Origin: an uncultured Peptoniphilaceae bacterium
Lineage (GTDB): Bacteria; Bacillota; Clostridia; Tissierellales; Peptoniphilaceae
Length of the DNA stretch: 64,000 bases
NCBI GenBank assembly: GCA_943912255.1
Contig: CALTTP010000003.1
Coordinates: 154,112-218,111 of the forward strand
Reading direction: 5' to 3'
Shown here: piece after piece, positions 53,173-62,254 of the stretch
Numbering within the stretch: position 1 is the first letter of the stretch
How the letters are laid out: the number at the start of each line of letters is the position of its first letter
The notes under the pieces: generated by a model
What the model was told of the DNA's origin: nothing
Database searches by the model: none
The model's input: only the letters and a program-made list of their open reading frames with translations
Program-made: the position numbers and the translations under genes

Positions 53173-53956
53173 ATCCATAGGAATATTTGATTCTGGCTAT
53201 GGTGGTTTAACTGTATTAAAAGAGTTGCTTAAAATAGCCCCAAATGGTCACTATATATACCTAGGGGACAATAAAAGGGTTCCCTATGGAGATAAAACCA
53301 AAGAGGATATTGTTAACTTGTCAAAAAAGGCTGTGTCATTTTTAGAAAGTCTTAACACCAAGGCCATAGTGATTGCCTGCAATACAGTATCAACTCAAGC
53401 TTTAGAGGAAATAAAAGAAATATCCCCTTTGCCAATTATTGGTATTGGAGAAGCGGGAGCTCAAGGTGCTGTTAGAGAAACGGAAAATAAGAAGGTTTTA
53501 GTCTTGGCTACCAAAAGCACTATCCATGGGAGATTGTATGAGAATGGCATTGCTGATATAGATAGGAAGATTGAAGTCAAAGGGATTGCCTGTCCTAAAC
53601 TGGTTCCCATTATAGAGGCTGAAATGGATCCAAAAGAGAAAAAAAGTCTATTGATTAAGGCGCTAAAGGAGCACAAATCCCTTGCTGAAGACTTTGACTA
53701 CGATTCTATTGTATTGGGATGTACCCACTATCCCTATATAGTAGGAGAGATAAAAGAGGTATTTGGCAAAGATAAAAAGATTGTAAATCCTTCCTATGAA
53801 CAGGCGGTAAAGGTACAGGAACTATTTCCTGAGGAGTTTGAGAGAAAAACAGGGGAATTGGAATTTTACACCTCTGGAAATAGAAATGATTTTGAAAAAT
53901 TTGCAAAAGATTATTTAGAAATTGAAAACCTAAAAATACATAACTTTAATTTTTAG
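53162..53956 (+). CDS. murI: glutamate racemase
   Basis: This 264-residue enzyme makes D-glutamate for peptidoglycan. Catalytic cysteines lie in ACNTVST and GCTHYPYI, and the N-terminus IGIFDSGYGGLTV and YLGDNKRVPYG are diagnostic. I start at ATG 53162 because AGGAG is 5 bases upstream; an upstream TTG frame lies in ispE. znuA follows 10 bases later, but is unrelated in function. Confidence 0.95.
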   Translation: MKDKSIGIFDSGYGGLTVLKELLKIAPNGHYIYLGDNKRVPYGDKTKEDIVNLSKKAVSFLESLNTKAIVIACNTVSTQALEEIKEISPLPIIGIGEAGAQGAVRETENKKVLVLATKSTIHGRLYENGIADIDRKIEVKGIACPKLVPIIEAEMDPKEKKSLLIKALKEHKSLAEDFDYDSIVLGCTHYPYIVGEIKEVFGKDKKIVNPSYEQAVKVQELFPEEFERKTGELEFYTSGNRNDFEKFAKDYLEIENLKIHNFNF

Positions 53957-53966
53957 GAGGGAAAAT

Positions 53967-54992
53967 ATGAAAAAGGTTATATCGTTATTTTTAGTTATGT
54001 TGTTGATCACATCTTGTGGAGCAAAAGCCGGAAATGGAAATTCAGGGGGAAATAGTGGTGATTCAAAGGTTGTTTATACTTCTTTTTATCCTATTGAATT
54101 TGCAACTAAGGAGATTGTAAAAGACAAGATGGAAGTTAAATCTGTAATACCAGCTGGAGTAGAAGTTCACGACTGGGAACCATCTCTAAAAGATATTACA
54201 AAACTTAAGGAGTCTGACTTGGTTTTAATCAACGGACTAGAACTGGAAGCTTGGTTAGAGGATGCTAAAAAAGTTGTTGACGAGGAAAAGATAGTTGAAG
54301 TTTCTAAGGATATAGAACTTATTAAAGTTCAAGAGGAAGATCATGATCACGACCATGAACATGAAGAAGAGATGGAGCAAGCTGAAGAAAATGAAGCTAA
54401 AGCAGACCATGATCATGAACATGAAGGTGAAGACAATCATGAAGGACATCACCATCACCACAATCATGGTGAATATGATCCTCATATCTGGCTTTCTATA
54501 AGAAATTATGAAATAGTTTCTAAGAATATCTTTGAAGAAGTTTCAAGGATAGATCCGGAAAATAAGGATTTTTATGAAGAAAATTATAATTCTCTAAAGA
54601 AAAGTCTTGAAGATTTGGACAAAAAATATACTGATGGCTTTAAGGAGTATAAGGGTAAACATATTATAGTGCCTCATGAAGCCTTTGGATATATGGCAAA
54701 GGACTATAATTTTGTTCAAATTCCTATAGAAAACATCACTTCCGATTCTGAGACGGATTTAAAGAGGATTGCTGATATTGTGGATTTAGCAAAAAAAGAG
54801 GGAATAGATACAGTATTCTATGAAGGGGAAGCTTCTGGAAAAGTTCCAGAAACCATAGCTAAAGAAATAGGAGGAGAAGCAAAGCCTATTCACACCTTGG
54901 AATTTATTACTGAAGAACAAGAAAAAAATGGCGACAATTATTTAACTTTAATGGAGGAAAACTTCAAGAACATGATGGAGTCATTTAAATAA
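53967..54992 (+). CDS. znuA: zinc ABC transporter lipoprotein ZnuA
   Basis: This 341-residue lipoprotein binds zinc (or manganese) outside the membrane. Lipobox ITSC is at about 14-17. Metal ligands are H in GVEVHDWEPS, H in GEYDPHIWLS, the later VPHEAFGYMA and the EGEAS loop. A His/Asp/Glu-rich insert (about 126-171, with runs such as HDHDHEHEEE and GHHHHHNHG) is characteristic of ZnuA and favours zinc. AGGAGGG precedes the ATG. It is the first gene of znuACB. Confidence 0.92.
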   Translation: MKKVISLFLVMLLITSCGAKAGNGNSGGNSGDSKVVYTSFYPIEFATKEIVKDKMEVKSVIPAGVEVHDWEPSLKDITKLKESDLVLINGLELEAWLEDAKKVVDEEKIVEVSKDIELIKVQEEDHDHDHEHEEEMEQAEENEAKADHDHEHEGEDNHEGHHHHHNHGEYDPHIWLSIRNYEIVSKNIFEEVSRIDPENKDFYEENYNSLKKSLEDLDKKYTDGFKEYKGKHIIVPHEAFGYMAKDYNFVQIPIENITSDSETDLKRIADIVDLAKKEGIDTVFYEGEASGKVPETIAKEIGGEAKPIHTLEFITEEQEKNGDNYLTLMEENFKNMMESFK

Positions 54993-55651
54993 TGGAAAAT
55001 ATTATTGAATTAAAAGATCTTTCTTTCGGTTATAAGAAAGATCTTTTAAAAAATGTTAACCTTGAAATAAAAAGTGGAGAATTCATTGGTATAACAGGTG
55101 ATAACGGGGAAGGAAAGACGACTTTATTGAAGTTGATCCTAGGGCAGTTAAAACCTGATAGTGGCATGGTAATCCTAGGAAAGGACTCCCAGGGAAAAAA
55201 TGTATCCATTGGATATTTGGAGCAAAGACTAGCTGAAAAGAATATGTCCTTTTCCATAACTCCAATGGAAATAATCTCATTGAATTTATATGATGAAATG
55301 GGATTTTTTAAAATTCCCTCTAAAAAGACCAAATCTAAAGTGAATAATGCTCTAAGTATGGTTAAAATCTCTGATAAGAAAGATTATGATTTTAATAATA
55401 TGTCCGGTGGTGAAAAACAGAGGGTTTTAATTGCTAAGGAATTAGTAGACAATCCACAGGTATTGATATTTGATGAGCCTACAGCTGGAATAGATAACGA
55501 TAGTAAGAAAATATTGTTTGGAATTTTGGAACATCTAAATAAATTTCATAAGATTACCATATTAGTTGTCACCCACGAAATGGAATTTTGTAGGCCGTAT
55601 TTTTCTAGAATTTTAAGAGTTAAGGATAAAAAGGTGGAGGAAGTTCTATGA
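54992..55651 (+). CDS. znuC: zinc ABC transporter ATPase ZnuC
   Basis: This 219-residue ATPase has Walker A GDNGEGKTT (about 36-44), signature MSGGEKQRVLIAKE and Walker B VLIFDEPTAG. It overlaps znuA by one base and znuB by four. Confidence 0.92.
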   Translation: MENIIELKDLSFGYKKDLLKNVNLEIKSGEFIGITGDNGEGKTTLLKLILGQLKPDSGMVILGKDSQGKNVSIGYLEQRLAEKNMSFSITPMEIISLNLYDEMGFFKIPSKKTKSKVNNALSMVKISDKKDYDFNNMSGGEKQRVLIAKELVDNPQVLIFDEPTAGIDNDSKKILFGILEHLNKFHKITILVVTHEMEFCRPYFSRILRVKDKKVEEVL

Positions 55652-56445
55652 GTATATTCAATTATGATTTTATATTAAAGTCCTTTATGGCTGGAATTCT
55701 CATTGCCCTTTCCATTCCCCTAATAGGCACTATAATGGTGTGTAGAAAGTCTTCTAACCTAGGAGACGCTCTATCTCATAGTTCTTTGGCAGGGGTTGCC
55801 TTTGGACTTATTATTGGCATTAACCCAGTAATTGGTTCAATCCTATCCTGTTTAGTGGCATCTTTATTCATAGATTTTTTGAGGAAAAAATTTCCTAAAA
55901 ACGCCGATATGGCCATTGCCATTGTAATGAGTCTTGGAGTTGGATTAGCTGCAGTTGCATCGGATTTTATTCCAGGGTCTAAAAGTCTAAATTCCTTTTT
56001 ATTTGGATCTATTGCTGCAATTAGCAATACGGAGCTATTTATTATATTGATGATTACAATAGCTATTATATTTTTCTATCTTAAGTACTACACCGGTATA
56101 ATCTATCTTATCTTTGATGAGAAGGTGGCGTCTATAACAGGACTTCCTGTAAGGAGGTTGGACTTTATGGTTACGGTTTTAACTGCTCTTTCTGTGGGAA
56201 TGGGTTCTAGGATTGTAGGGGTTTTAACCATATCTTCATTGATGGTGTTGCCTGTTGCAGGGGCCATAAAGATTTCCAATTCCTTTAGAAAAACTGTTAT
56301 AAATTCTGTTATATTGGGACTGATTTACATGATTTCAGGACTTTTATCCTCTTTTTACTTAAGTTTAAAACCGGGAGGAAGCATAGTTATAATTGGAGTA
56401 GTCGCTCTCTTAATCATACTGATTTTTAAAGGGGATAGAAATTAA
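55648..56445 (+). CDS. znuB: zinc ABC transporter permease ZnuB
   Basis: This 265-residue ABC-3 permease has about seven to eight helices, with SNLGDALSHSSLAGVAFG and VGVLTISSLMVLPVAGA as family marks. With ZnuA and ZnuC it imports zinc. No clear Zur operator was identified before znuA. Confidence 0.92.
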   Translation: MSIFNYDFILKSFMAGILIALSIPLIGTIMVCRKSSNLGDALSHSSLAGVAFGLIIGINPVIGSILSCLVASLFIDFLRKKFPKNADMAIAIVMSLGVGLAAVASDFIPGSKSLNSFLFGSIAAISNTELFIILMITIAIIFFYLKYYTGIIYLIFDEKVASITGLPVRRLDFMVTVLTALSVGMGSRIVGVLTISSLMVLPVAGAIKISNSFRKTVINSVILGLIYMISGLLSSFYLSLKPGGSIVIIGVVALLIILIFKGDRN

Positions 56446-56503
56446 CAGAAAGTTATTGATTTAAAAACAAAGATATTAGAAGTTTTAAAATTTTCAAAAA
56501 CAA

Positions 56504-56524
56504 AGCCACCCAAATCGGGTGGCT
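56504..56524. terminator. bidirectional terminator after znuB
   Basis: AGCCACCC pairs with GGGTGGCT around AAATC; T-rich tails lie on the minus side. Confidence 0.85.
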
Positions 56525-56535
56525 AAATTTATATT

Positions 56536-57720
56536 TTAATTTGATGCAAAGTTATCGAAATAACCTTGAACAAGCACTGCAGGAGTACCTTTATCTCCAG
56601 AACCACTTACTAAATCGGATAGGGAACCTAAAAGGTCTGTTATCTGTCTAGGAGTAGTACCTAAAGAGGCGTTATTTCCCACTAAATTTTTGTTCTTGTT
56701 GGAGATTCTATCCTTTAAAGTAACAAGTGCTTCATCTGCATTTAAGTCTTTAAGATCTGTATCGGCGATGTATTTAATCTTAAGTTCGTTTGGAGTTCCC
56801 TGTAAGTCCTTTGTAAATCCAGGAGATACAACAGGATCCGCCAATTCCCAAATCTTTCCTACCGGGTCTTTAAATGCACCGTCGCCGTAGATCATAACTT
56901 GGAAATTCACATTGTATTTTTTAATTAATTCCTTTTGTAGTTTCTCCACAAATTCTTGAGAATCTCTCGGGAATAACTTTATAGAGTCTTCACTGGACAG
57001 GTTAGAACCATAAAGTCCATAAAGTTCATTGCAACCACTTCCACCAACGGGTTCATTTAACATATCATCAAGACTTAAAACGGTTTTTAATCCCAATTCT
57101 TTAAATACATTTTTATAGTAAATTCTATCGTGAATATTACAAATGATTATTTCCTTAGACAACTTAGCGATTTGTTCAGGGTTATTTGTAAAGTACACTT
57201 CAATATCCTTATTGTTTCTAAAACCCTTGTATAGGTCTACATAATCTATTCCTGTAAAGATATGATAATTTTTTTCGCCTACTAAATCTCTAAATTGTTT
57301 CTCATCAAGAATATCTGTATATATATTTATATCTTTACCAATTAACAAAGACTTATCAAAAAGTGAATTGCCGACTTCATCAGAAGGGAAATTAAAAAAT
57401 ATCTTAACTTTTTTATCTGTCTCTGCTATAGCTTTCATAATTATAGAAAATCTATTTCTACTGGTAATAGGGAATACCACGCCGATTTCATCCTTAAACT
57501 TTTTGTCGAAATCACTTTTTATTTGGTCAATGGTTGCGTAATTTCCTTGAGCACGTGCTAGTATGGACTCTGTTATTGCAATTACATCCATATCTCGAAA
57601 CTCAATATTATCTTCCCTATGAACTCTATCTAAGGTATCCACCATAATTTCCAGTAGATTGTCTCCCTTTTTTATAATTGGAGTTCTTAAACCTCTTGCT
57701 ACAACACCTAAATTTCTCAT
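56536..57720 (-). CDS. coenzyme F420-0:L-glutamate ligase family (CofE-like)
   Basis: This 394-residue protein matches the F420 ligase family: RGLRTPIIKKGDNL, DVIAITESILARAQGNY, FPITSRNRFS, PVGGSGCNELYG and DPVGKIWELADPVVSPGF. True CofE adds glutamates to F420; this longer Firmicute form has no known substrate. No other F420 genes are in the window. It is 12 bases after the 5-formyl-THF cyclo-ligase gene, so a folate- or other glutamylation task is possible but only inferred. AGGAGG precedes the ATG. Confidence 0.8.
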   Translation of the reverse strand: MRNLGVVARGLRTPIIKKGDNLLEIMVDTLDRVHREDNIEFRDMDVIAITESILARAQGNYATIDQIKSDFDKKFKDEIGVVFPITSRNRFSIIMKAIAETDKKVKIFFNFPSDEVGNSLFDKSLLIGKDINIYTDILDEKQFRDLVGEKNYHIFTGIDYVDLYKGFRNNKDIEVYFTNNPEQIAKLSKEIIICNIHDRIYYKNVFKELGLKTVLSLDDMLNEPVGGSGCNELYGLYGSNLSSEDSIKLFPRDSQEFVEKLQKELIKKYNVNFQVMIYGDGAFKDPVGKIWELADPVVSPGFTKDLQGTPNELKIKYIADTDLKDLNADEALVTLKDRISNKNKNLVGNNASLGTTPRQITDLLGSLSDLVSGSGDKGTPAVLVQGYFDNFASN

Positions 57721-57731
57721 ATTTCCTCCTG

Positions 57732-58298
57732 TTATCGAATAATCTGCTTTTCTGTAATAATCATATCTACAGGTATATCAAAAGAATCAATAGGAAGTTC
57801 TGGCAAAATTTGGAAATCATAGGCCAATGCCACAACCAACGGATTGGAATTTAATGATGCAAAAAAGCGATCATAATATCCTCCACCATACCCAATTCGA
57901 TACTTTTCTTTAGTAAAAGCAACACCTGGCGAAATGACCAAGTCTATAATATCATTATTTATAGGAATTCGTAAATTATTTTTTGGTTCTGGAATTCCAT
58001 AATAACCCCTTTCCAAATCCTTGTTTAAGTCCTCAATCTTACAAAGATACATTTTTTTGTCTTCCTTATCTATATAGGGCACAAAAAGATTTTTCTTTTG
58101 TTTAAGGATTTCAGAAAGTATTTCGGCTATATTTGTCTCAGAACCAAAACTCACATAGGAAAAAATATTTTCATGGTCATCAATAAATTTAAGATCTTTG
58201 AACCTTTTGACTATTTCTTCATCCTTTTTTTCTTTCTCATCAAAAGGCATATCATCTCTTTGGGAGATAATTTTCTTTCTTATGGTTTTCTTATCCAT
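57732..58298 (-). CDS. 5-formyltetrahydrofolate cyclo-ligase
   Basis: This 188-residue ATP-dependent enzyme returns 5-formyl-THF to the folate pool. The C-terminal motif RIGYGGGYYDRFF (about 137-149) and SPGVAFTKEKYR are family marks. I start at ATG 58298, with AGAGGTGG upstream; an in-frame upstream ATG lacks a ribosome site. It begins the minus-strand pair with the CofE-like gene. Confidence 0.93.
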   Translation of the reverse strand: MDKKTIRKKIISQRDDMPFDEKEKKDEEIVKRFKDLKFIDDHENIFSYVSFGSETNIAEILSEILKQKKNLFVPYIDKEDKKMYLCKIEDLNKDLERGYYGIPEPKNNLRIPINNDIIDLVISPGVAFTKEKYRIGYGGGYYDRFFASLNSNPLVVALAYDFQILPELPIDSFDIPVDMIITEKQIIR

Positions 58299-58432
58299 AC
58301 TACCACCTCTAAGCATATTATACCTAAAAACTCCCTAAACTAACAAAATATTAAAAAAATGTAAGAATTAGAGTAAAATTATCAAAAAAACCTGGATTTT
58401 TGTAACCGTTTTGTAACTAATTGTTAAACCTG

Positions 58433-58441
58433 TGATATAAT
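58433..58441 (+). promoter_or_regulatory. extended -10 promoter of ftsEX
   Basis: TGATATAAT is a perfect extended -10; the best -35 (TTGTAA at 58411) is 19 bases away. Confidence 0.6.
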
Positions 58442-58468
58442 TATTGAAGTGAGATAAGAGGTGGTGCT

Positions 58469-59152
58469 TTGATAAAATTTAAAAATATTAGCAAAGTTTA
58501 TAAAAACAATATTGTCGCACTGGATCATATTGATTTAGAAATAGAGCAAGGAGAATTTGTCTTTATCATAGGTGAAAGTGGAGCCGGTAAATCTACTTTG
58601 TTAAAACTTATGTTAAAGGAAGAAAATCCAACTGAAGGATTTATCTTCATGTTTGGAGAAGATGTTACAAAAATAAGAGCTAGACGAATTCCTATGTTAA
58701 GGAAGGAAGTTGGAGTAGTTTTTCAGGATTTTAGACTTTTGGAAAATAAAACCGTCTATGGCAATTTGCAATACGCAATGGAGATATTGGGATTCTCCAG
58801 AAGGAGTATTAAAAAGAGAATTCCAGAACTTCTACAGATTGTAAACTTGGAAGGAAGAGAAAAAGCCTTCCCAAATGAATTGTCTGGGGGAGAACAACAA
58901 AGAGTCTCAATAGCGAGAGCTTTGATTGTGGATCCAAAGCTATTGATAGCAGATGAGCCTACGGGAAACCTAGACCCAATAACCTCTTGGGAAATAGTAG
59001 AAGCTCTTGAAGAAATAAATAAAAAGGGAACAACCGTTATTATGATAACCCATGAAAAATCAGTTGTGGATAAGATGAAAAAGAGAGTTATTCACCTAAG
59101 TAAGGGTAATATAATAAGGGATGAAATAGGTGGCAGCTATGAAGGGAATTAG
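58469..59152 (+). CDS. ftsE: cell division ATPase FtsE
   Basis: This 227-residue ABC ATPase drives FtsX. Walker A is GESGAGKST (about 35-43), signature LSGGEQQRVSIARA, Walker B LLIADEPTGNLDP. FQDFRLLENKTVYGN is the FtsE-specific Q-loop region. The start is TTG, with AGAGGTGG upstream. ftsX overlaps its end. Confidence 0.95.
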   Translation: MIKFKNISKVYKNNIVALDHIDLEIEQGEFVFIIGESGAGKSTLLKLMLKEENPTEGFIFMFGEDVTKIRARRIPMLRKEVGVVFQDFRLLENKTVYGNLQYAMEILGFSRRSIKKRIPELLQIVNLEGREKAFPNELSGGEQQRVSIARALIVDPKLLIADEPTGNLDPITSWEIVEALEEINKKGTTVIMITHEKSVVDKMKKRVIHLSKGNIIRDEIGGSYEGN

Positions 59153-60038
59153 AATATTTTTTGCCACTCTTAAAGAAGGTATAAAAAGTCTTTGGAGTCA
59201 TAGAGCCATGGGCTTTGCTTCTGTAGTATCCATCATGTTAGCCCTAATGATTCTGGGAGCTATGTTGATTTCGGCTTTAACATTGAATCAATACGTAGTG
59301 GATTTGAAAGGTAAAGTCGATCAAGTAATTTTATATTTAAATCCCGATGTAGAGCAAAGTAGAATTGATGACATCAGGGATCAATTAGATAAAAGCAAGT
59401 ACATTAAAAATGTTAGATATAAATCAAGCAAGGATGCTTTGGAAGAATATAAAAAAACTATAGGAGAATCTGATAGTTACATACTAGAAGGTTTGGAAAA
59501 AGCATTGCCACCGTCCTTTGTGGTCTCCTTAAACAAACTTGACCAGGCCAATGAATTTGCTAAAGAAGCTAATACATTGGATGGTATTGTAAAAGTGGAA
59601 TACTACAAGGATACAGTTGAACGAGTTATGAAAATATCAAATTACGTTCATATAGGTGGGGCAATAGGAGTAGGAGCTTTAGTTATTATCTCTATTTTTA
59701 TAATCTCCAATACAATAAAATTGACAGTTTATGCAAGAAAGAAAGAAATAGAAATTAAGAAGTATATTGGAGCAACAAATAGAGTTATTACAGGACCTTT
59801 CATAGTTGAAGGTATGGTATTTGGTTTAATTGGAGCGCTACTAGCCTATGGCGTTATCTATTTTGGTTATGGATTCATTTTTGAAAGATTTGCCGATTCC
59901 GTTAAAAGGACTTTGGCAGGGTATTTAATACCATTAGAATTCTTGAAAATGGATATTTTAATTATATTTTTGACTTTAGGAGTTGGAATTGGTACAATAG
60001 GTTCGCTATTGTCCATAAGAAGATACTTAAGAGTATAG
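59139..60038 (+). CDS. ftsX: cell division membrane protein FtsX
   Basis: This 299-residue protein has four membrane helices, the first at about 24-47, then an extracellular loop (about 48-165) that contacts a murein hydrolase, and three more helices. YARKKEIEIKKYIGATN is the conserved cytosolic stretch. I start at ATG 59139 because AGGTGG is 6 bases upstream; a GTG at 59130 is a possible alternative. It overlaps ftsE by 14 bases. Confidence 0.94.
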   Translation: MKGIRIFFATLKEGIKSLWSHRAMGFASVVSIMLALMILGAMLISALTLNQYVVDLKGKVDQVILYLNPDVEQSRIDDIRDQLDKSKYIKNVRYKSSKDALEEYKKTIGESDSYILEGLEKALPPSFVVSLNKLDQANEFAKEANTLDGIVKVEYYKDTVERVMKISNYVHIGGAIGVGALVIISIFIISNTIKLTVYARKKEIEIKKYIGATNRVITGPFIVEGMVFGLIGALLAYGVIYFGYGFIFERFADSVKRTLAGYLIPLEFLKMDILIIFLTLGVGIGTIGSLLSIRRYLRV

Positions 60039-60049
60039 GGAGGATGAAA

Positions 60050-61378
60050 TTGGAGAACGGTTACTGTAAGAAAAAGTTATTGACAATCGCATTGGCAACT
60101 TCTTTAACTATATCATCATGTTTTGGTATAGCTAGTAAGGGATTGGCAGCGTCAATAACTGAAATGGAAAGCGAAAAAAACAAAGCTATACAATCAGTAG
60201 ATGATTTAAGAAACAATATCAATAATCTAGAATCTGAAAAGAATCAACTTACCGATGAAGTTTCAGAACTAGACAATAATATTGCTGTATTGGAAGCTCA
60301 AATAAGGGAACTGGAAGCTCAAATTTCTCAATTGGAAAGCGACATTGAAAAAACTCAAGAGGAGATCAAGGCGCTAGAAGAAAAGATTGCTACAAATCAA
60401 AAGGAATTTGAAGAAAGAGTTTCAGTTATGTATATGAATAGTCAAGTTGGTTACTTAGACATCATATTCTCATCTGAAGATGTGGATGACCTTTTATCAA
60501 AGGCTTCAACTATGAAATTTATTACTCAATACGATAAGGACTTAATCAATAGTCTTAAAGATAATAAATTGTTAATTGATGCAAAAAAAGACGAGCTAAA
60601 GGGGAAAAAGACAGCCCTAGAAGTTACAAAGGTTTCATTAGACGATAAAAATGCACAATTATATCAATCAAAAGCTGATAAATTAGCACTAATAACACAA
60701 AAATCTGGAGAACAAGAAGCTAATCAAGTAGAAATAAATAAATTAGAATCTGAAATTCAAGCTTTAGAACAAAATATTTCTAAAGAAAGACAAGCTGAAG
60801 CGGAAAGACAAAGACGTCAAAGAGAAGCTGCTCTAAGACAACAAAGAGAAGAAGCTGCTAGAAGAGCTAGCCAAGCTAGAGCAAATCAAGCTAAGTATTC
60901 AAGCAGAAACAAAGTTTCTTCATATAATACAAATGTATCTTACGCTGCAAAGTCTAGCAATGTACAAAATTCATATACTGGAAATTTAGGTAGTGGAATG
61001 CTAGGATGGCCAGTACCTAACTCAAGAAGAATTTCCAGCGGCTATGGTTTCAGAAGTATTTCCATTCACTCTGGGTTCCATACAGGAATAGATATTCCTT
61101 CACCTATGGGAACACCAGTTGTATCTGCAGAGTCAGGAACTGTAATATTTGCAGGTTATAGTGGAAGTTATGGAAACTTGATGAAGGTTCAACATTCCAA
61201 TGGTATAGTTACATACTATGCCCACTTATCAGGATTTGTAGCTCCTGTTGGAAGTTCTGTTTCCAAAGGACAGACAATTGCCCTAATGGGTTCAACAGGA
61301 AACTCAACAGGACCACATTTACACTTTGAAGTTAGAATAAATGGTGCTCATACAAATCCATTAAATTATGTAAGATAA
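60050..61378 (+). CDS. secreted coiled-coil M23 peptidase, likely FtsEX-activated
   Basis: This 442-residue protein has a signal peptide (cut near LAAS at about 34), two long coiled coils (about 36-130 and 170-265), a Ser/Asn-rich linker and a C-terminal M23 domain. The zinc site is complete: HTGID near 344, and GPHLHFEV with H423 near the end. FtsX usually holds such a hydrolase inactive until ATP hydrolysis by FtsE, and coiled-coil plus catalytic domain is the shape of EnvC/PcsB-type partners. The start is TTG 60050 with GGGAGG 6 bases upstream; the ATG at 60044 is too close to it. It directly follows ftsX. Confidence 0.9.
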   Translation: MENGYCKKKLLTIALATSLTISSCFGIASKGLAASITEMESEKNKAIQSVDDLRNNINNLESEKNQLTDEVSELDNNIAVLEAQIRELEAQISQLESDIEKTQEEIKALEEKIATNQKEFEERVSVMYMNSQVGYLDIIFSSEDVDDLLSKASTMKFITQYDKDLINSLKDNKLLIDAKKDELKGKKTALEVTKVSLDDKNAQLYQSKADKLALITQKSGEQEANQVEINKLESEIQALEQNISKERQAEAERQRRQREAALRQQREEAARRASQARANQAKYSSRNKVSSYNTNVSYAAKSSNVQNSYTGNLGSGMLGWPVPNSRRISSGYGFRSISIHSGFHTGIDIPSPMGTPVVSAESGTVIFAGYSGSYGNLMKVQHSNGIVTYYAHLSGFVAPVGSSVSKGQTIALMGSTGNSTGPHLHFEVRINGAHTNPLNYVR

Positions 61379-61412
61379 AAATCATCAGATAGTTTGATTT
61401 GATGCTTAAGAT

Positions 61413-61450
61413 AAACCTTTAGGATAATTTAAAATCCTAGAGGTTTTTTT
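61413..61450 (+). terminator. terminator of the ftsEX operon
   Basis: AAACCT and TAGGAT pair with ATCCTA and AGGTTT (one mismatch), then T7. Confidence 0.88.
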
Positions 61451-61579
61451 GTGTCAAAAACTATTGAGAAGGTGGGGTGCATTGTCCTTCTTAAACGTTG
61501 AGTGTAGAAGCAGTAGAGGAATCGAAAAAACTCTTTAAATAGAGAAATGTAATTAAAACTGAATTTAAGATGAATATTA

Positions 61580-61617
61580 AAAAGGAGTCTCCATAAAAAA
61601 TTGAGAACTCCTTTTCT
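61580..61617. terminator. bidirectional hairpin between the M23 gene and the ECF S gene
   Basis: AAAAGGAGT pairs with ACTCCTTTT, with CTC/GAG inside. It would end the minus-strand ECF gene. The 130 bases before it show nothing clear. Confidence 0.75.
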
Positions 61618-61637
61618 TCTAATACACTATTCAGTCA

Positions 61638-62159
61638 TCAACCTAAAACTTTAAAGATTGTTTTGTAGACTTTTTTAGACCTGGATACTATGATTGGTAC
61701 AAGGAATAATTGTAAAATGATTCCTGGCAATGCAGTAACAAAGGAACCTTTAAACCAAATCAATGGATTAGCATCAAAACCGGTTAAGATTTTAGTAAGG
61801 GCTAAAACCACTAATGCAGCAACAATTCTACCGATTACCATTGATATGATAAGGGATAAGAAAAGCTTATTAGTCTTCTTATAAACTAGTCCCGATATAA
61901 ATCCATAGGCCATAAGTTCAAATACCATTACATATAGTATTGGAATTGGTGGCATGGTAAAAATAAAAAAATTGATTATTGGAGCTAAAAGTCCTAATAA
62001 CAAACCATATAAAGGTCCCAGCAACATACCGCCTATAAAAATAGGTAAGTGCATTGGTAAAAATATATTTCCTGGAAGTCCAGTTCCGTGAAATAGCCCT
62101 GGCAAGGCAATAGCAATACCTAATATAATTGCGCCATAAACAGTCTTTCTTGTATTCAT
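61638..62159 (-). CDS. ECF transporter S component, substrate unknown
   Basis: This 173-residue membrane protein has about five to six helices and S-component style loops (GIAIALPGLFHGTGLPG, FLPMHLPIFIGGMLLGP). The first ATG at 62159 has GGGAGG 6 bases upstream. No regulator or enzyme beside it hints at the vitamin; murJ is divergent. It must use an ECF module encoded elsewhere. Confidence 0.8.
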   Translation of the reverse strand: MNTRKTVYGAIILGIAIALPGLFHGTGLPGNIFLPMHLPIFIGGMLLGPLYGLLLGLLAPIINFFIFTMPPIPILYVMVFELMAYGFISGLVYKKTNKLFLSLIISMVIGRIVAALVVLALTKILTGFDANPLIWFKGSFVTALPGIILQLFLVPIIVSRSKKVYKTIFKVLG

Positions 62160-62200
62160 AACTACCTCCCTGATAATCATTATACATTAACTTTAAAGTT

Positions 62201-62229
62201 TTGTATAATACATAACTGTGTGGTACAAT
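62201..62229 (+). promoter_or_regulatory. promoter for murJ
   Basis: TTGTAT and TACAAT are 17 bases apart, about 25 bases before the ATG. Confidence 0.65.
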
Positions 62230-62254
62230 CTCATTGATTACAGAAGGAGGAAAT

